Source of the DNA: CAZWUZ01 sp964637655 [NCBI: uncultured bacterium]
GTDB taxonomy: Bacteria > DAOPZR01
Reading direction: 5' to 3'
DNA length: 21,332 nt
Assembly: GCA_964637655.1 (NCBI GenBank)
Contig: CAZWUZ010000002.1
Span: 24,877-46,208, forward strand
Part shown: piece by piece, positions 1 through 6,860 of the stretch
Layout: each line of letters begins with the position of its first letter
Numbering within the stretch: position 1 is the first letter of the stretch
Position numbers and translations under genes: made by a program
The notes under the pieces: generated by a model
Seen by the model: the letters and a program-made list of their open reading frames with translations, nothing else
What the model was told of the DNA's origin: nothing
Databases searched by the model: none

Positions 1-669
1 ACACTGAATGTGCTGCAGGCGGCGCGCCGACACAACCTGCGGCGGGTGGTGCATACCTCGACCAGCGAGGTCTACGGCACCGCGCGGCAGGTACCGATCA
101 GCGAGACACACCCGCTGCAGGGGCAGTCACCATACAGCGCAAGCAAGATCGGCGCGGACAAGATCGCCGAGAGTTTTTACTGCGCCTACGGCCTGCCGGT
201 CGTCACGGTGCGTCCGTTCAACACCTACGGGCCGCGCCAGTCGGCGCGCGCGGTCATCCCGACCATCATCACGCAGTTGCTGGCAGGGAACACGCTGAAA
301 CTCGGGTCACTGCATCCCACCCGCGACTTCTGCTATGTCGCGGACACCGTGGCCGGGTTCATTGCCGCGGCCGCGGCGCCGAAGGCGGCGGGTGAGACCA
401 TCAACCTCGGCACGGGGCAGGAAATCAGCGTCGGCGACCTGGTGGCGCTTATCGGTGCGCTGCTGGACGTGCAACCGAAAATTGTCTCCGACCGGCAGCG
501 CCGGCGTCCGCAAAAGAGCGAGGTGGAACGCCTGCTTGCCGACAACCGCAAGGCGAAAAAACTGCTCGGCTGGCGGCCGCGGGTGAATTTGCGCGACGGG
601 CTGCTGCAGACCATCGCCTGGCTGCGTGACCATCGGGATCGCTACAAGGCGGGAGAATACAACCGATGA
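1..669 (+). CDS. legB: LegB-type NAD-dependent 4,6-dehydratase, C-terminal 222 residues (5' end outside window)
   Basis: This is an extended short-chain dehydrogenase acting on a nucleotide-activated sugar in the cytoplasm. The visible part starts inside the NAD-binding domain and keeps the STSEVYG segment, the catalytic YSASK motif (Tyr and Lys), the RPFNTYGPRQSARAVIP segment and TRDFCYV. This run of motifs is typical of LegB, which makes the 4-keto-6-deoxy intermediate from GDP-N-acetylglucosamine in legionaminic acid synthesis. Related GDP-mannose and dTDP-glucose 4,6-dehydratases share the fold but match the QGQSPYSASK and SARAVIP stretches less well, so I favour LegB. Frame 1 is open from the first base, so the gene begins upstream. 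Its TGA overlaps the next start codon in an ATGA, which implies co-translation with the nucleotidyltransferase. No aminotransferase or synthase of the pathway lies in this window. The exact sugar is inferred. Confidence 0.85.
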   Translation, partial: TLNVLQAARRHNLRRVVHTSTSEVYGTARQVPISETHPLQGQSPYSASKIGADKIAESFYCAYGLPVVTVRPFNTYGPRQSARAVIPTIITQLLAGNTLKLGSLHPTRDFCYVADTVAGFIAAAAAPKAAGETINLGTGQEISVGDLVALIGALLDVQPKIVSDRQRRRPQKSEVERLLADNRKAKKLLGWRPRVNLRDGLLQTIAWLRDHRDRYKAGEYNR

Positions 670-1367
670 AACGAACGCATGTGCCGCAGGCAGTCATCAT
701 GGCGGGCGGACTGGGGAGCCGGCTTGCCCCGCTGACCAAGGTTATCCCCAAGCCGCTGCTCCCCGTCGGTGAACGTTCGGTGCTCGAAATCCAGCTGCAG
801 CACCTGAAGAAGAACGGCTTTCGCGAAGTGTTCCTCGCTCTCAACTACAAGGCGGGGTTGTTCGAGGCCTATTTCGGCGACGGCAGCGCGCTGGGTCTGC
901 GCCTGCAGTACAGCCACGAGGAGAAGCCGCTCGGTACCGCCGGGCCGCTGCGCCTGCTGCGCGACCGCCTCACCGGCCCGTTCCTGCTGGTCAACGGCGA
1001 TATCCTCACCAACATGAATTACCGCCGCCTGCTGCAGGAACACCGGCGCCAGCGCGCGGATTTCACCGTGGTGACCAAGCAGGTGACGCTGCCGTTGCAC
1101 TACGGGGTGGTGAAGCACCGCCGGGGTCGGATCCAGGATATCATCGAGAAGCCGTCGCTGACCGCGGAGATCAACGCGGGCATCTACGTCATCGACCCCG
1201 CCATGCTGGCATACCTGCCGGCGAAGGGGGCCTGTTCCATGGACTGGTTCATACGCGCGCTGCTGCGCGACCGGCGCCGCCTTGGCGCCCACCTGATGCA
1301 TGATTACTGGCTCGATATCGGACAGATGGATGACTATCACCGCGCCCAGCAGCTGTTCGTGAAGTAG
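666..1367 (+). CDS. Sugar-1-phosphate nucleotidyltransferase (PtmE/mannose-1-phosphate guanylyltransferase-like)
   Basis: This 233-residue enzyme should join a sugar 1-phosphate to an NTP, giving an NDP-sugar plus pyrophosphate. The nucleotide-binding signature lies at residues 13-35 (AGGLGSRLAPLT followed by PKPLLPVG). GTAG (90-93), the metal-binding NGD (110-112), EKP (161-163) and W-x-D-I-G (215-219) follow in the usual order. The length is that of a bare catalytic domain: there is no left-handed helix acyltransferase domain and no CBS pair. The start overlaps the upstream dehydratase stop by four bases (ATGA). Next to a LegB-type gene it may supply GDP-N-acetylglucosamine, the role of PtmE in Campylobacter, but PtmE usually carries N-terminal CBS domains that are absent here. 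A mannose-1-phosphate guanylyltransferase or glucose-1-phosphate thymidylyltransferase role cannot be excluded. The fold is certain and the substrate is inferred. Confidence 0.85.
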   Translation: MKRTHVPQAVIMAGGLGSRLAPLTKVIPKPLLPVGERSVLEIQLQHLKKNGFREVFLALNYKAGLFEAYFGDGSALGLRLQYSHEEKPLGTAGPLRLLRDRLTGPFLLVNGDILTNMNYRRLLQEHRRQRADFTVVTKQVTLPLHYGVVKHRRGRIQDIIEKPSLTAEINAGIYVIDPAMLAYLPAKGACSMDWFIRALLRDRRRLGAHLMHDYWLDIGQMDDYHRAQQLFVK

Positions 1368-1376
1368 GAGAAGGAA

Positions 1377-1679
1377 ATGATCAGGCATATCGTGATGTGG
1401 CGGCTGCAGGAACAGGCGCACGGCAATGACAGGGCGACCAATGCGCGGCTCATCCGGGAGAAACTCGAGGCGCTGCGCGGGCGCATTCCCGGCCTGCTGG
1501 CGATCGAGGTCGGAACTGATTTCTCTGCGACGGAGCAGAGTGCTGATCTCGTCCTGACGACGACCCACGAATCACGCGCGGCGCTTGACGCCTACCAGAC
1601 GCACACGGAACACCAGGCGGTGGTGCCCTTCATTCGCGCCGCATGCTGCGAACGCCGGGTCGTCGATTACGAGGCCTGA
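1377..1679 (+). CDS. Dabb (stress-responsive alpha/beta barrel) family protein
   Basis: This 100-residue protein matches the Dabb family in its opening [10 protein letters not shown], the central [12 protein letters not shown] segment, the [20 protein letters not shown] stretch and a closing HQAVVPFIR. Dabb proteins are small ferredoxin-like dimers. Some are plant stress proteins and some act in polyketide cyclisation, but most bacterial members have no known function. A strong ribosome binding site (AGGAGAAGG) sits directly before the ATG and only nine bases separate it from the upstream stop codon, so it is probably part of the same transcript. The link with sugar metabolism may be only positional. 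Family call is firm and function unknown. Confidence 0.8.
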   Translation: MIRHIVMWRLQEQAHGNDRATNARLIREKLEALRGRIPGLLAIEVGTDFSATEQSADLVLTTTHESRAALDAYQTHTEHQAVVPFIRAACCERRVVDYEA

Positions 1680-1696
1680 ACGGACAGGAGCGGGCA

Positions 1697-2017
1697 ATGG
1701 CGTGGCTTATCCTGACGGTGGCGGGACTGTGCGAGGTCGGCTGGGCGGTCGGCCTGAAGTACACCGCCGGGTTCACCAGACTCTGGCCGAGCGTGCTGAC
1801 GGGCGCGTCAATGCTTGCCAGCGTCTGGCTGCTCGGCCTCGCGGTGAAGACGCTGCCGGTCGGCACCGCCTACGCGGTGCGGGTGGGCATCGGCGCGGTC
1901 GGCACGGTGCTGCTCGGCATCGTGCTCTTCCGCGAGCCGGCGACGGCGGCGCGACTGCTCAGCGTGCTGCTCATCGTTGTCGGCATCATCGGTCTGAAAC
2001 TGTCCTCCCCCGTCTGA
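1697..2017 (+). CDS. sugE: SMR family transporter, SugE/Gdx (guanidinium exporter) type
   Basis: This 106-residue inner-membrane protein has four hydrophobic helices and matches the SugE/Gdx branch of the small multidrug resistance family along its full length. Residues shared with characterised members include Gly10, the essential Glu13, Trp16, the LKYT-GF segment at 20-26, Ser42 and LPVGTAYAV at 53-61. Gdx proteins export guanidinium in exchange for protons as antiparallel dimers. Position 62, normally tryptophan in the YAVWTG motif, is arginine (CGG) here and Thr63 is Val, so transport may be altered. The start was chosen by an AGGAG six to twelve bases upstream and the family start MxW. 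I saw no guanidine riboswitch in the 17 bases before it. The gene ends one base short of the convergent MBL-fold gene. Confidence 0.88.
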   Translation: MAWLILTVAGLCEVGWAVGLKYTAGFTRLWPSVLTGASMLASVWLLGLAVKTLPVGTAYAVRVGIGAVGTVLLGIVLFREPATAARLLSVLLIVVGIIGLKLSSPV

Positions 2018-2018
2018 A

Positions 2019-3284
2019 TCAGCAGCAGCGCACTCCCTGACAACCGACAGCGAAGCGCATGCCGCGGGCAGCCCGCGGACAGGGAAGGTCTGCCCGGTCG
2101 GCGCAGTGGTAGGAGTAGACCGTTGCGGGCAGGGAGGCGACCAGTGCGGCGAGCGCGGCGGGACGCGTATGCACGGTAGGGTCGGTGTCGGGTTCGACCT
2201 CGTGAAAGACGAGACCGCAGCCGGAGAACCATGCGTGGCCGAGTTCGGGCCGCCCGAGGCGGGCGGCGAGTCCGGGTGCGTAGCGCGTGTCCCCCGAGAA
2301 GCCGACGGTGGCATTCGCGACGGATACTTTCAGGCCGAGCGTGTCGTACGGCAGGCAGTGCAGGTTGCGCCGGCAGGTTATGGCCGCGCCTCCCCAGGGA
2401 AACGGGTTTCCCGGAACCAGCGGCAGGAAACGACACCGCTCTGCCAGCGGGTAGCCGGGGAACTGCTGCTGCAGGCAGGCGAAGACCGATGGCGCGGTGA
2501 GCAGGTCGGGCCTCCGGCCGCCCGCGTGCAGGTGTTCGAGCAGCGGCAGCAGGCCGCCGCTGTGGTCCTCGTGGTTGTGGGTGACAATGATGCCGTCGAT
2601 GCTCCCGGCGTCGATGCCGAGCGCGACAAGCGCGCGGCACGGGTAGGCCGGCGGGTCGACCAGCAGCGCCCTGCCGGGCCAGCGCAGCAGGAAACTCGCG
2701 GTCTCCTCATGCCAGCCGTTGCCCGCGCCGGCCACCAGCACTTCGAATCCCGACGGGGGCGGCAGCGGTGCCGCAACCGGCGGCAGCACCGGGGGCGGCA
2801 CCGCCAGCGGCAGGCGGAGCAGTTCGCGGGAGCGTTCGCTGACCGTCAGTTCCGTCGCGGTCTCGCGGATGCAGACCTGCCCGTGGCGCCATTCCCCGGC
2901 AGCAGGGGAGAGGAACATCAGTTCCTCGAGCACGGGGGGTTCCGTCAGGCGGTGCTGCGCGTCAAGACCATAGGGGACGGTCAGCGCGAGGAAGGCGCGC
3001 AGCGCGTGCAGGCGGTCGGCCGGCCCGAGGTACGTTGTTGCCTGCCGCGACCCGAACAGGTTCTGCCACAGGCAGAACTCCTCGCCGCACCAGGCGTCGC
3101 CGTCGCTGTTCACGTCCCGCGGTAGCACCCAGACGACCGGCGCGGGGTGCGGGACAACCTTGTTCATTCCGGGGCAGGTGCCGATGCGGATGGTCCCCGC
3201 GGCTGTACGCACGAGATGGGCGCAGCGCGACGGGAAACCAATGCGGGTGACGAGCGGGGAAAGTTCGCTGACCGGCGGGCGCAT
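2019..3284 (-). CDS. Metallo-beta-lactamase-fold hydrolase with an uncharacterised N-terminal half
   Basis: This 421-residue protein has a C-terminal MBL-fold domain (about 178-395). Metal ligands are visible: the HxHxDH motif as HNHEDH (236-241), His309 in NLHCLP, Asp332 in SGDTRY, and His393 near the end. The GDTRY and FHEVE segments recall RNase Z and cyclic-phosphodiesterase branches more than true beta-lactamases. Residues 1-160 (with DVNSDGDAWCGEEF around 58-70) are not recognised. A proline-rich stretch (163-177) separates the halves, and the N-terminal half could be a degenerate second domain. No signal peptide is evident, so it is probably cytoplasmic. The ATG at 3284 overlaps the upstream stop in TGATG, which decides the start and implies coupling to the 98-residue protein and pdp. 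The substrate is unknown. Confidence 0.75.
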   Translation of the reverse strand: MRPPVSELSPLVTRIGFPSRCAHLVRTAAGTIRIGTCPGMNKVVPHPAPVVWVLPRDVNSDGDAWCGEEFCLWQNLFGSRQATTYLGPADRLHALRAFLALTVPYGLDAQHRLTEPPVLEELMFLSPAAGEWRHGQVCIRETATELTVSERSRELLRLPLAVPPPVLPPVAAPLPPPSGFEVLVAGAGNGWHEETASFLLRWPGRALLVDPPAYPCRALVALGIDAGSIDGIIVTHNHEDHSGGLLPLLEHLHAGGRRPDLLTAPSVFACLQQQFPGYPLAERCRFLPLVPGNPFPWGGAAITCRRNLHCLPYDTLGLKVSVANATVGFSGDTRYAPGLAARLGRPELGHAWFSGCGLVFHEVEPDTDPTVHTRPAALAALVASLPATVYSYHCADRADLPCPRAARGMRFAVGCQGVRCC

Positions 3285-3580
3285 CAGCGCCGCGGCGGCG
3301 GACAGAGGAGCAGCAGTTCCTGCACGCGCGCGAGAAGCGCCGCTACCGGCGCCTGCTCGCACGCGACCGGCGGCAGGGAGAGCAGTTCCTGTAGCGCCCC
3401 CTGCAGCGCGCGCAGCAGGATACCGGCGGCGGCGGGGGTGAGACTTTCGTCGTCAAAGTGCCGGCGGATGAGCGTGAACTGCCGCTGCAGGAAGACGATC
3501 GCCGGCGTGTGCCGGCGCGGCGGCGGCATGCGCGGCGTCGCGCCTTTGACCACCAGCGGAGTGCGGCGGCGTGCGGTCAC
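3284..3580 (-). CDS. Unrecognised 98-residue protein between pdp and the MBL hydrolase
   Basis: I do not recognise this protein. It begins at a GTG whose last bases form a GTGA overlap with the pdp stop and ends in a TGATG overlap with the hydrolase start, so both ends are fixed by neighbours. The first 25 residues are rich in Arg and Pro. The rest should be mostly helical, with leucine- and alanine-rich segments at about 27-41, 49-68 and 77-92, consistent with a small helical bundle. Residues 28-45 are amphipathic and charged (FLQRQFTLIRRHFDDES). No signal peptide, metal motif or transmembrane segment is clear. A shorter start at the ATG at 3529 (residue 18) is possible. The packing between two enzyme genes suggests a partner or regulatory subunit, but this is inference only. 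Confidence 0.6.
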   Translation of the reverse strand: MTARRRTPLVVKGATPRMPPPRRHTPAIVFLQRQFTLIRRHFDDESLTPAAAGILLRALQGALQELLSLPPVACEQAPVAALLARVQELLLLCPPPRR

Positions 3581-4920
3581 GGGCGCGGCAGGTCGACGCG
3601 CGTCACCGCGTCGATGGTGACGTCGCTGTAGATGAGCGGCGGCAGTACCGGGGCGCTGTCGCTGAACGAGTAGGCGGAGAGAAATTCGGGCAGCACCTTT
3701 TCCGTGAACTGCGCAATGTCGTTGACATGGGCGAGGGCGATGACTTCGCCGGCCGCGACCTTTGCCCCGACCTTTCTCTCCAGCAGGTAGCCGACCGACA
3801 GGTCGAGCACCGAGTCCTTGGTGACGCGCCCGGCGCCCAGTGCCTGCGCGCACATCCCCACCTTGAGCGCGTCGATGCCGCTGATATAGCCTGCCTGCGG
3901 CGCCTTGACCTCGACGACGTGCGGCGCCCGCGCGAACTTCCCGGGCAGCCGCACGTACGACGGGTCCCCGCCCTGGCATTCAGCCATGCGCGCGAAATTA
4001 TCGACTGCCGCCCCTGAGGCGATGATGCTGTCGAGTTTCGCCCGCGCCACGCCTGCGTCTGTCGCCAGTTGCGCCATGAGCAGCAGGCGCGTCCCTTCCT
4101 GCAGCACCAGCTCCGTGATGTCCGCCGGTCCCTGCCCCTGCAGAATTTCGACTGCCTGCACCATCTCGAGGTTGTTCCCCACCGCGCGCCCGAGCGGCTG
4201 GTTCATGTCGCTGATAATAGCCCGCACGTCCTTGCCCAGGTTGACCCCGATCTCGATCATTGATTTCGCCAGGCCGACAGCATCGTCGTACGACTTCATG
4301 AAGGCGCCCGCGCCCGTCTTGACGTCGAGCAGCAGCGCGTCCATCCCCTCGGCGAGTTTCTTGCTCATGATGCTTCCGGAGATCAGGTCGATGCTGTCGA
4401 CGGTGGCGGTAACATCGCGCAGCGCGTACATCAGTTTGTCGGCGGGGGCGATGTCGGGGGTCTGTCCCATGATGACGTAGCCGGCGGTGCGCAGCGCGTG
4501 CTCGATCTCGGGGACGGTCAGTTCGACCCTGAACCCGGGAATCCCCTCGAGCTTGTCGAGCGTGCCGCCGGTGTGCCCCAGCCCGCGCCCCGACATCATC
4601 GGCACCACGGCGCCGGCGGCGGCGACGAGCGGGCCGAGCGCGAGCGACACCCCGTCGCCGACCCCCCCGGTCGAATGTTTGTCCACCTTGTGTCCCGGGA
4701 TGGCGGAGAAATCGAGTTTCGTGCCGGAGTTGAGCATGCCGAGCGTCAGGTCGGCGCGCTCGCGCCCGTCGAGTGTGCGGATGAAGACTGCCATGAGGAA
4801 GGCGGCCATCTGGTAGTCGGGGATCTCTCCCGCGGTGAATCCGTTGACGACGTGCAGGATCTCCTCGCGGCTGAGCGTGCCGCCGTCGCGTTTTTTCGTG
4901 ATGATGTCATAAAGGCGCAT
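3577..4920 (-). CDS. pdp: Pyrimidine-nucleoside phosphorylase
   Basis: This 447-residue cytoplasmic enzyme cleaves thymidine, uridine or deoxyuridine with phosphate, giving the base and (deoxy)ribose 1-phosphate. The family signature SGRGLGHTGGTLDKLE starts at residue 110. The phosphate-site motif KHSTGGVGD starts at Lys81, and the base-binding residues Arg168, Ser183 and Lys187 occur at the same numbers as in Geobacillus pyrimidine-nucleoside phosphorylase. The three expected domains are present: alpha, alpha/beta and the C-terminal barrel-like domain with KVGAKVAAGE. The start at 4920 is supported by GGAGG nine bases upstream, the standard MRLYDII opening and a good promoter just before it. 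An open frame continues upstream but has no homology. The stop overlaps the next gene by four bases (GTGA). Bacterial enzymes of this type often accept both uridine and thymidine. Confidence 0.96.
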   Translation of the reverse strand: MRLYDIITKKRDGGTLSREEILHVVNGFTAGEIPDYQMAAFLMAVFIRTLDGRERADLTLGMLNSGTKLDFSAIPGHKVDKHSTGGVGDGVSLALGPLVAAAGAVVPMMSGRGLGHTGGTLDKLEGIPGFRVELTVPEIEHALRTAGYVIMGQTPDIAPADKLMYALRDVTATVDSIDLISGSIMSKKLAEGMDALLLDVKTGAGAFMKSYDDAVGLAKSMIEIGVNLGKDVRAIISDMNQPLGRAVGNNLEMVQAVEILQGQGPADITELVLQEGTRLLLMAQLATDAGVARAKLDSIIASGAAVDNFARMAECQGGDPSYVRLPGKFARAPHVVEVKAPQAGYISGIDALKVGMCAQALGAGRVTKDSVLDLSVGYLLERKVGAKVAAGEVIALAHVNDIAQFTEKVLPEFLSAYSFSDSAPVLPPLIYSDVTIDAVTRVDLPRP

Positions 4921-4950
4921 CGGGCAGGTCCTCCGCCGCGGGATGGCGCA

Positions 4951-4979
4951 AGCATACCTGCTGCCCGCCGACGCGTCAA
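4951..4979 (-). promoter_or_regulatory. Sigma-70-type promoter for the pdp operon
   Basis: Read on the minus strand, TTGACG (complement of 4974-4979) and TATGCT (complement of 4951-4956) are separated by exactly 17 bases. Transcription would begin near 4944, leaving a leader of about 25 bases that contains the GGAGG of pdp. The promoter lies outside the neighbouring insertion sequence, so pdp expression should not depend on the IS. Confidence 0.65.
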
Positions 4980-5152
4980 GTTTGAGGCATGTGCGTTGTA
5001 GCCCCCTCCCGTCAGACCGGACGGTTAGCGATGCGTGGTTTTGCCGAAATGCGGCCGTTACTATGCCGCACAACGCAGCACATTGCCGGTCATCGTTGAA
5101 AAAGCACACACGTGGCCCCGTATCGTGCTTGACGATGGAACGGGAAAAGTGA

Positions 5153-6517
5153 TCAGGCAGCTTTTCGTTTGGGCGGCGGAGCCGGTTCCACCAGCGAACG
5201 GATGGCGTCACGCTGTTTCTGCCGCAGGCGTCCGCGCGCCATCGCCAGCATGACAATCAACGCCATGCCCATCCGGCAATGCATCTTGTCGATACCACGG
5301 ATGTGATGCTGCTCGAAGCCGAAGGAGACATCCAGACGGCTGTTGATCCGTTCCACGGCTGTCCGCTGCTTGTAGAGCCGCTTGAACGCATGCGTATGCC
5401 GGGCCAGTGGCGTGAACAACCGGCGATCTTTCGCCAGCGGAATACGCACTATCCGTCCGAAGCCGGTCGTTTTCCCGTTGCCACAGAGGTCACGGCCCTC
5501 GCAGGTACAGTTGTACGCCGCCGCCGGGCAGCGGTATTTCAGGCAGGCACGTTCCTTTTCGAAGCCCATAAAAGTCATCGGCCGTTCCGTGCCCGTCTCC
5601 GGACACAGGCATGACACTTCGCCGTCCTGGTTGTAAACAACGTTATCTGCCTTCGCCAGGTTTACCGAACGCGTCTTTTCTTCCCGCTCCTGCCAGCAAT
5701 GGCGGTTGTGAATCACCGGCATGATTTCATACTCGTCCCACAGCAGGACGTTATTCTCCGTCGAATCGAATCCGCGGTCCCCCACCAGGGTCTCCGCATT
5801 CGCACAAATCTGCGGGTGCCGCTCCCAGTGCTGCTGCAGCAGCACCGGGAGTTGTTCGGTATCAGTCACCTTGGCCGTGGTGATGGTGAACCCCAACGGC
5901 AGTTCGTACGTCACGTCAGCCAGCAGATGCACCTTGTAGCCGAACCACCAGATCTCTTTCTTGCGCACCTTCCCGCTGGCATCAACCGTTTCATAATGCT
6001 TCGCTCCGTATTCCGCGTCTGTGTCCCGTCGGCCATCACGCCGCCGGTTGTCAGTGCGGTGCCGTGCGGCACTCCAGATGGCTTTCCCGTCCGCACCCAG
6101 ACGTCGGCCCAGCTGCGGCAGATGCCGGCGCAGGTGTTCCACCTGCTGATGGAACATGGCATCGATTGCTTTCCGTTCCTGTTTCAGTTTGCCGAGGAAG
6201 CGGCTGAAGACCCACGACGGCGGCACGGCGGCGACACCGGACGTGGTGGAGAACCCGCACAGGCGCAGCAGATCCCCGTTGCGCAGCAGTTCGCGGCGCA
6301 GTTGTTCAACGCTGGCGTGCTGGTACACCAGTCCGGCCAGCAGCGCATTCCACAAGGCGCGGACCGGATAGTCATTCCGCCCCCTGCCGCGGGCGTGTTC
6401 CAGTTTGGTCATCAGGGTTTCGTCTTCGATGTTGTCCAGCACCAGCTGCAGGCGGGCAAGGTCTCCCTGCTCATAGACGTCTTGCCAGGTGAAGAGACTC
6501 CGTTGTACAATAGCCAT
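5153..6517 (-). CDS. DDE transposase of the insertion sequence
   Basis: This 454-residue protein appears intact. An N-terminal domain of the DUF772/InsH type (about 20-110) precedes an RNase H-like catalytic domain. Probable catalytic residues are Asp143 in ADGKAIW, Asp247 in LVGDRGFDS and Glu389 in YKQRTAVERINSRLD. The last motif follows the Y-(2)-R-(3)-E pattern of IS4-type enzymes, although the usual Lys six residues further is replaced. A cysteine-rich insert between the second Asp and the Glu (Cys303, 305, 325, 330, 337, 339, 345) is reminiscent of IS1182-family transposases and may bind zinc. The start at MAIVQ is preferred over an upstream ATG at 6583 because GGGAGGGG lies just before it and the promoter at 6555-6583 is downstream of that ATG. 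The C terminus is basic (PPPKRKAA). Confidence 0.88.
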   Translation of the reverse strand: MAIVQRSLFTWQDVYEQGDLARLQLVLDNIEDETLMTKLEHARGRGRNDYPVRALWNALLAGLVYQHASVEQLRRELLRNGDLLRLCGFSTTSGVAAVPPSWVFSRFLGKLKQERKAIDAMFHQQVEHLRRHLPQLGRRLGADGKAIWSAARHRTDNRRRDGRRDTDAEYGAKHYETVDASGKVRKKEIWWFGYKVHLLADVTYELPLGFTITTAKVTDTEQLPVLLQQHWERHPQICANAETLVGDRGFDSTENNVLLWDEYEIMPVIHNRHCWQEREEKTRSVNLAKADNVVYNQDGEVSCLCPETGTERPMTFMGFEKERACLKYRCPAAAYNCTCEGRDLCGNGKTTGFGRIVRIPLAKDRRLFTPLARHTHAFKRLYKQRTAVERINSRLDVSFGFEQHHIRGIDKMHCRMGMALIVMLAMARGRLRQKQRDAIRSLVEPAPPPKRKAA

Positions 6518-6586
6518 GGGTTGATTCCCCTCCCTTTGGGAATGTCCTACGGCGATTGTACCGCAATCTCCGTCGGGAATCAACCC
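6518..6586 (-). repeat. 12-bp perfect inverted repeat bracketing the transposase promoter and start site
   Basis: GGGTTGATTCCC at 6518-6529 and its exact reverse complement GGGAATCAACCC at 6575-6586 are separated by 45 bases. The left arm touches the transposase ATG and reaches the end of its ribosome binding site. A transcript entering from outside the IS would contain both arms and could fold over the start site. The element's own transcript, starting near 6548, would lack the outer arm. Confidence 0.8.
6555..6583 (-). promoter_or_regulatory. Internal promoter of the transposase gene
   Basis: On the minus strand TTGATT (complement of 6578-6583) and TACAAT (complement of 6555-6560) are 17 bases apart. 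The start of transcription would be near 6548, giving a leader of about 30 bases with GGGAGGGG before the ATG at 6517. The -35 hexamer lies inside the right arm of the 12-bp inverted repeat, so transcripts from this promoter carry only one arm of the repeat. Confidence 0.65.
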
Positions 6587-6629
6587 GCTTTTCTCTCGTT
6601 TTCCGTCGCTGTAACCGTCTGGGGTGAAA

Positions 6630-6648
6630 ATCCCGGTTTGGCCGGGAT
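6630..6648 (-). terminator. Terminator-like hairpin at the right edge of the IS, reading towards the transposase
   Basis: ATCCCGG (6630-6636) and CCGGGAT (6642-6648) form a 7-bp stem with a five-base loop. On the minus strand the stem is followed by TTTTC, the form of a weak intrinsic terminator. No minus-strand gene lies to its right in the window, so it would act only on transcripts entering the IS from outside. The U-tract is short. Confidence 0.4.
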
Positions 6649-6860
6649 CCGCACAGCCTCTCCGTCGGGCATGGTGGGGTAGTTTGCCCTGAAAGTTTTC
6701 TGCGGCCTGTCGCTGGTTTTACAGCGCAGATGCCTCAGTTTTTGCCCTGTATATTTCCGGCGGCGGTTATGCTGCCGCTGTGCTTGCACGCTGCCATGCA
6801 ATATGTTATACGTTTCCCGTTATTGGGAGTCCGGCGTGAGCCGGACAAAGGGGAAACGAA
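6649..6860 (+). promoter_or_regulatory. Intergenic leader with an extended -10 promoter (6784-6812) before the serine hydrolase gene
   Basis: TTGCAC at 6784-6789 and TATACG at 6807-6812 are 17 bases apart, and a TG one base before the -10 makes it an extended -10 site. The -35 is weak. Transcription would begin near 6819. The leader then holds a perfect 7-bp hairpin with a GTGA loop (6829-6846) and the ribosome binding site AAGGGGA. Bases 6649-6780 contain nothing that I recognise. Confidence 0.5.

Larger units (their letters stand above)
5012..6627 (-). mobile_element. Insertion sequence, IS1182/IS4-like, about 1.6 kb
   Basis: The element is defined by one intact transposase gene and candidate terminal inverted repeats. 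Bases 5012-5027 and the complement of 6612-6627 match at 13 of 16 positions, with a perfect inner 8 bp (GACGGTTA). Both ends lie in non-coding DNA, about 90 bases upstream of the pdp start and about 230 bases upstream of the serine hydrolase gene. A possible 5-bp target duplication TCCCG occurs at 5007-5011 and 6631-6635, but this would need the right end to lie three bases further out than the repeat suggests. Base composition is visibly less GC-rich than the flanking genes. The ends are therefore provisional. Confidence 0.6.

Noticed and set aside
2062-2078. Hairpin CCGCGGG-CAG-CCCGCGG near the convergent ends of the SMR and MBL genes
   Set aside because: It lies inside the MBL coding sequence, encodes ordinary residues and has no T-tract on either strand, so a terminator call is not supported.
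2106-3125. Long plus-strand open frame of 339 codons opposite the MBL hydrolase
   Set aside because: It is Arg/Gly/Ala-rich with no recognisable motif, and the minus strand encodes a clear metal-binding domain with coupled neighbours; GC-rich DNA produces such shadows.
4921-5256. Upstream in-frame extension of pyrimidine-nucleoside phosphorylase into the IS
   Set aside because: The extension has no homology to the family, crosses the promoter and SD, and runs into the transposase gene; the family start is at 4920.
6518-6583. Upstream ATG for the transposase at 6583
   Set aside because: It lies within the -35 box of the internal promoter and has no SD; GGGAGGGG precedes the ATG at 6517.
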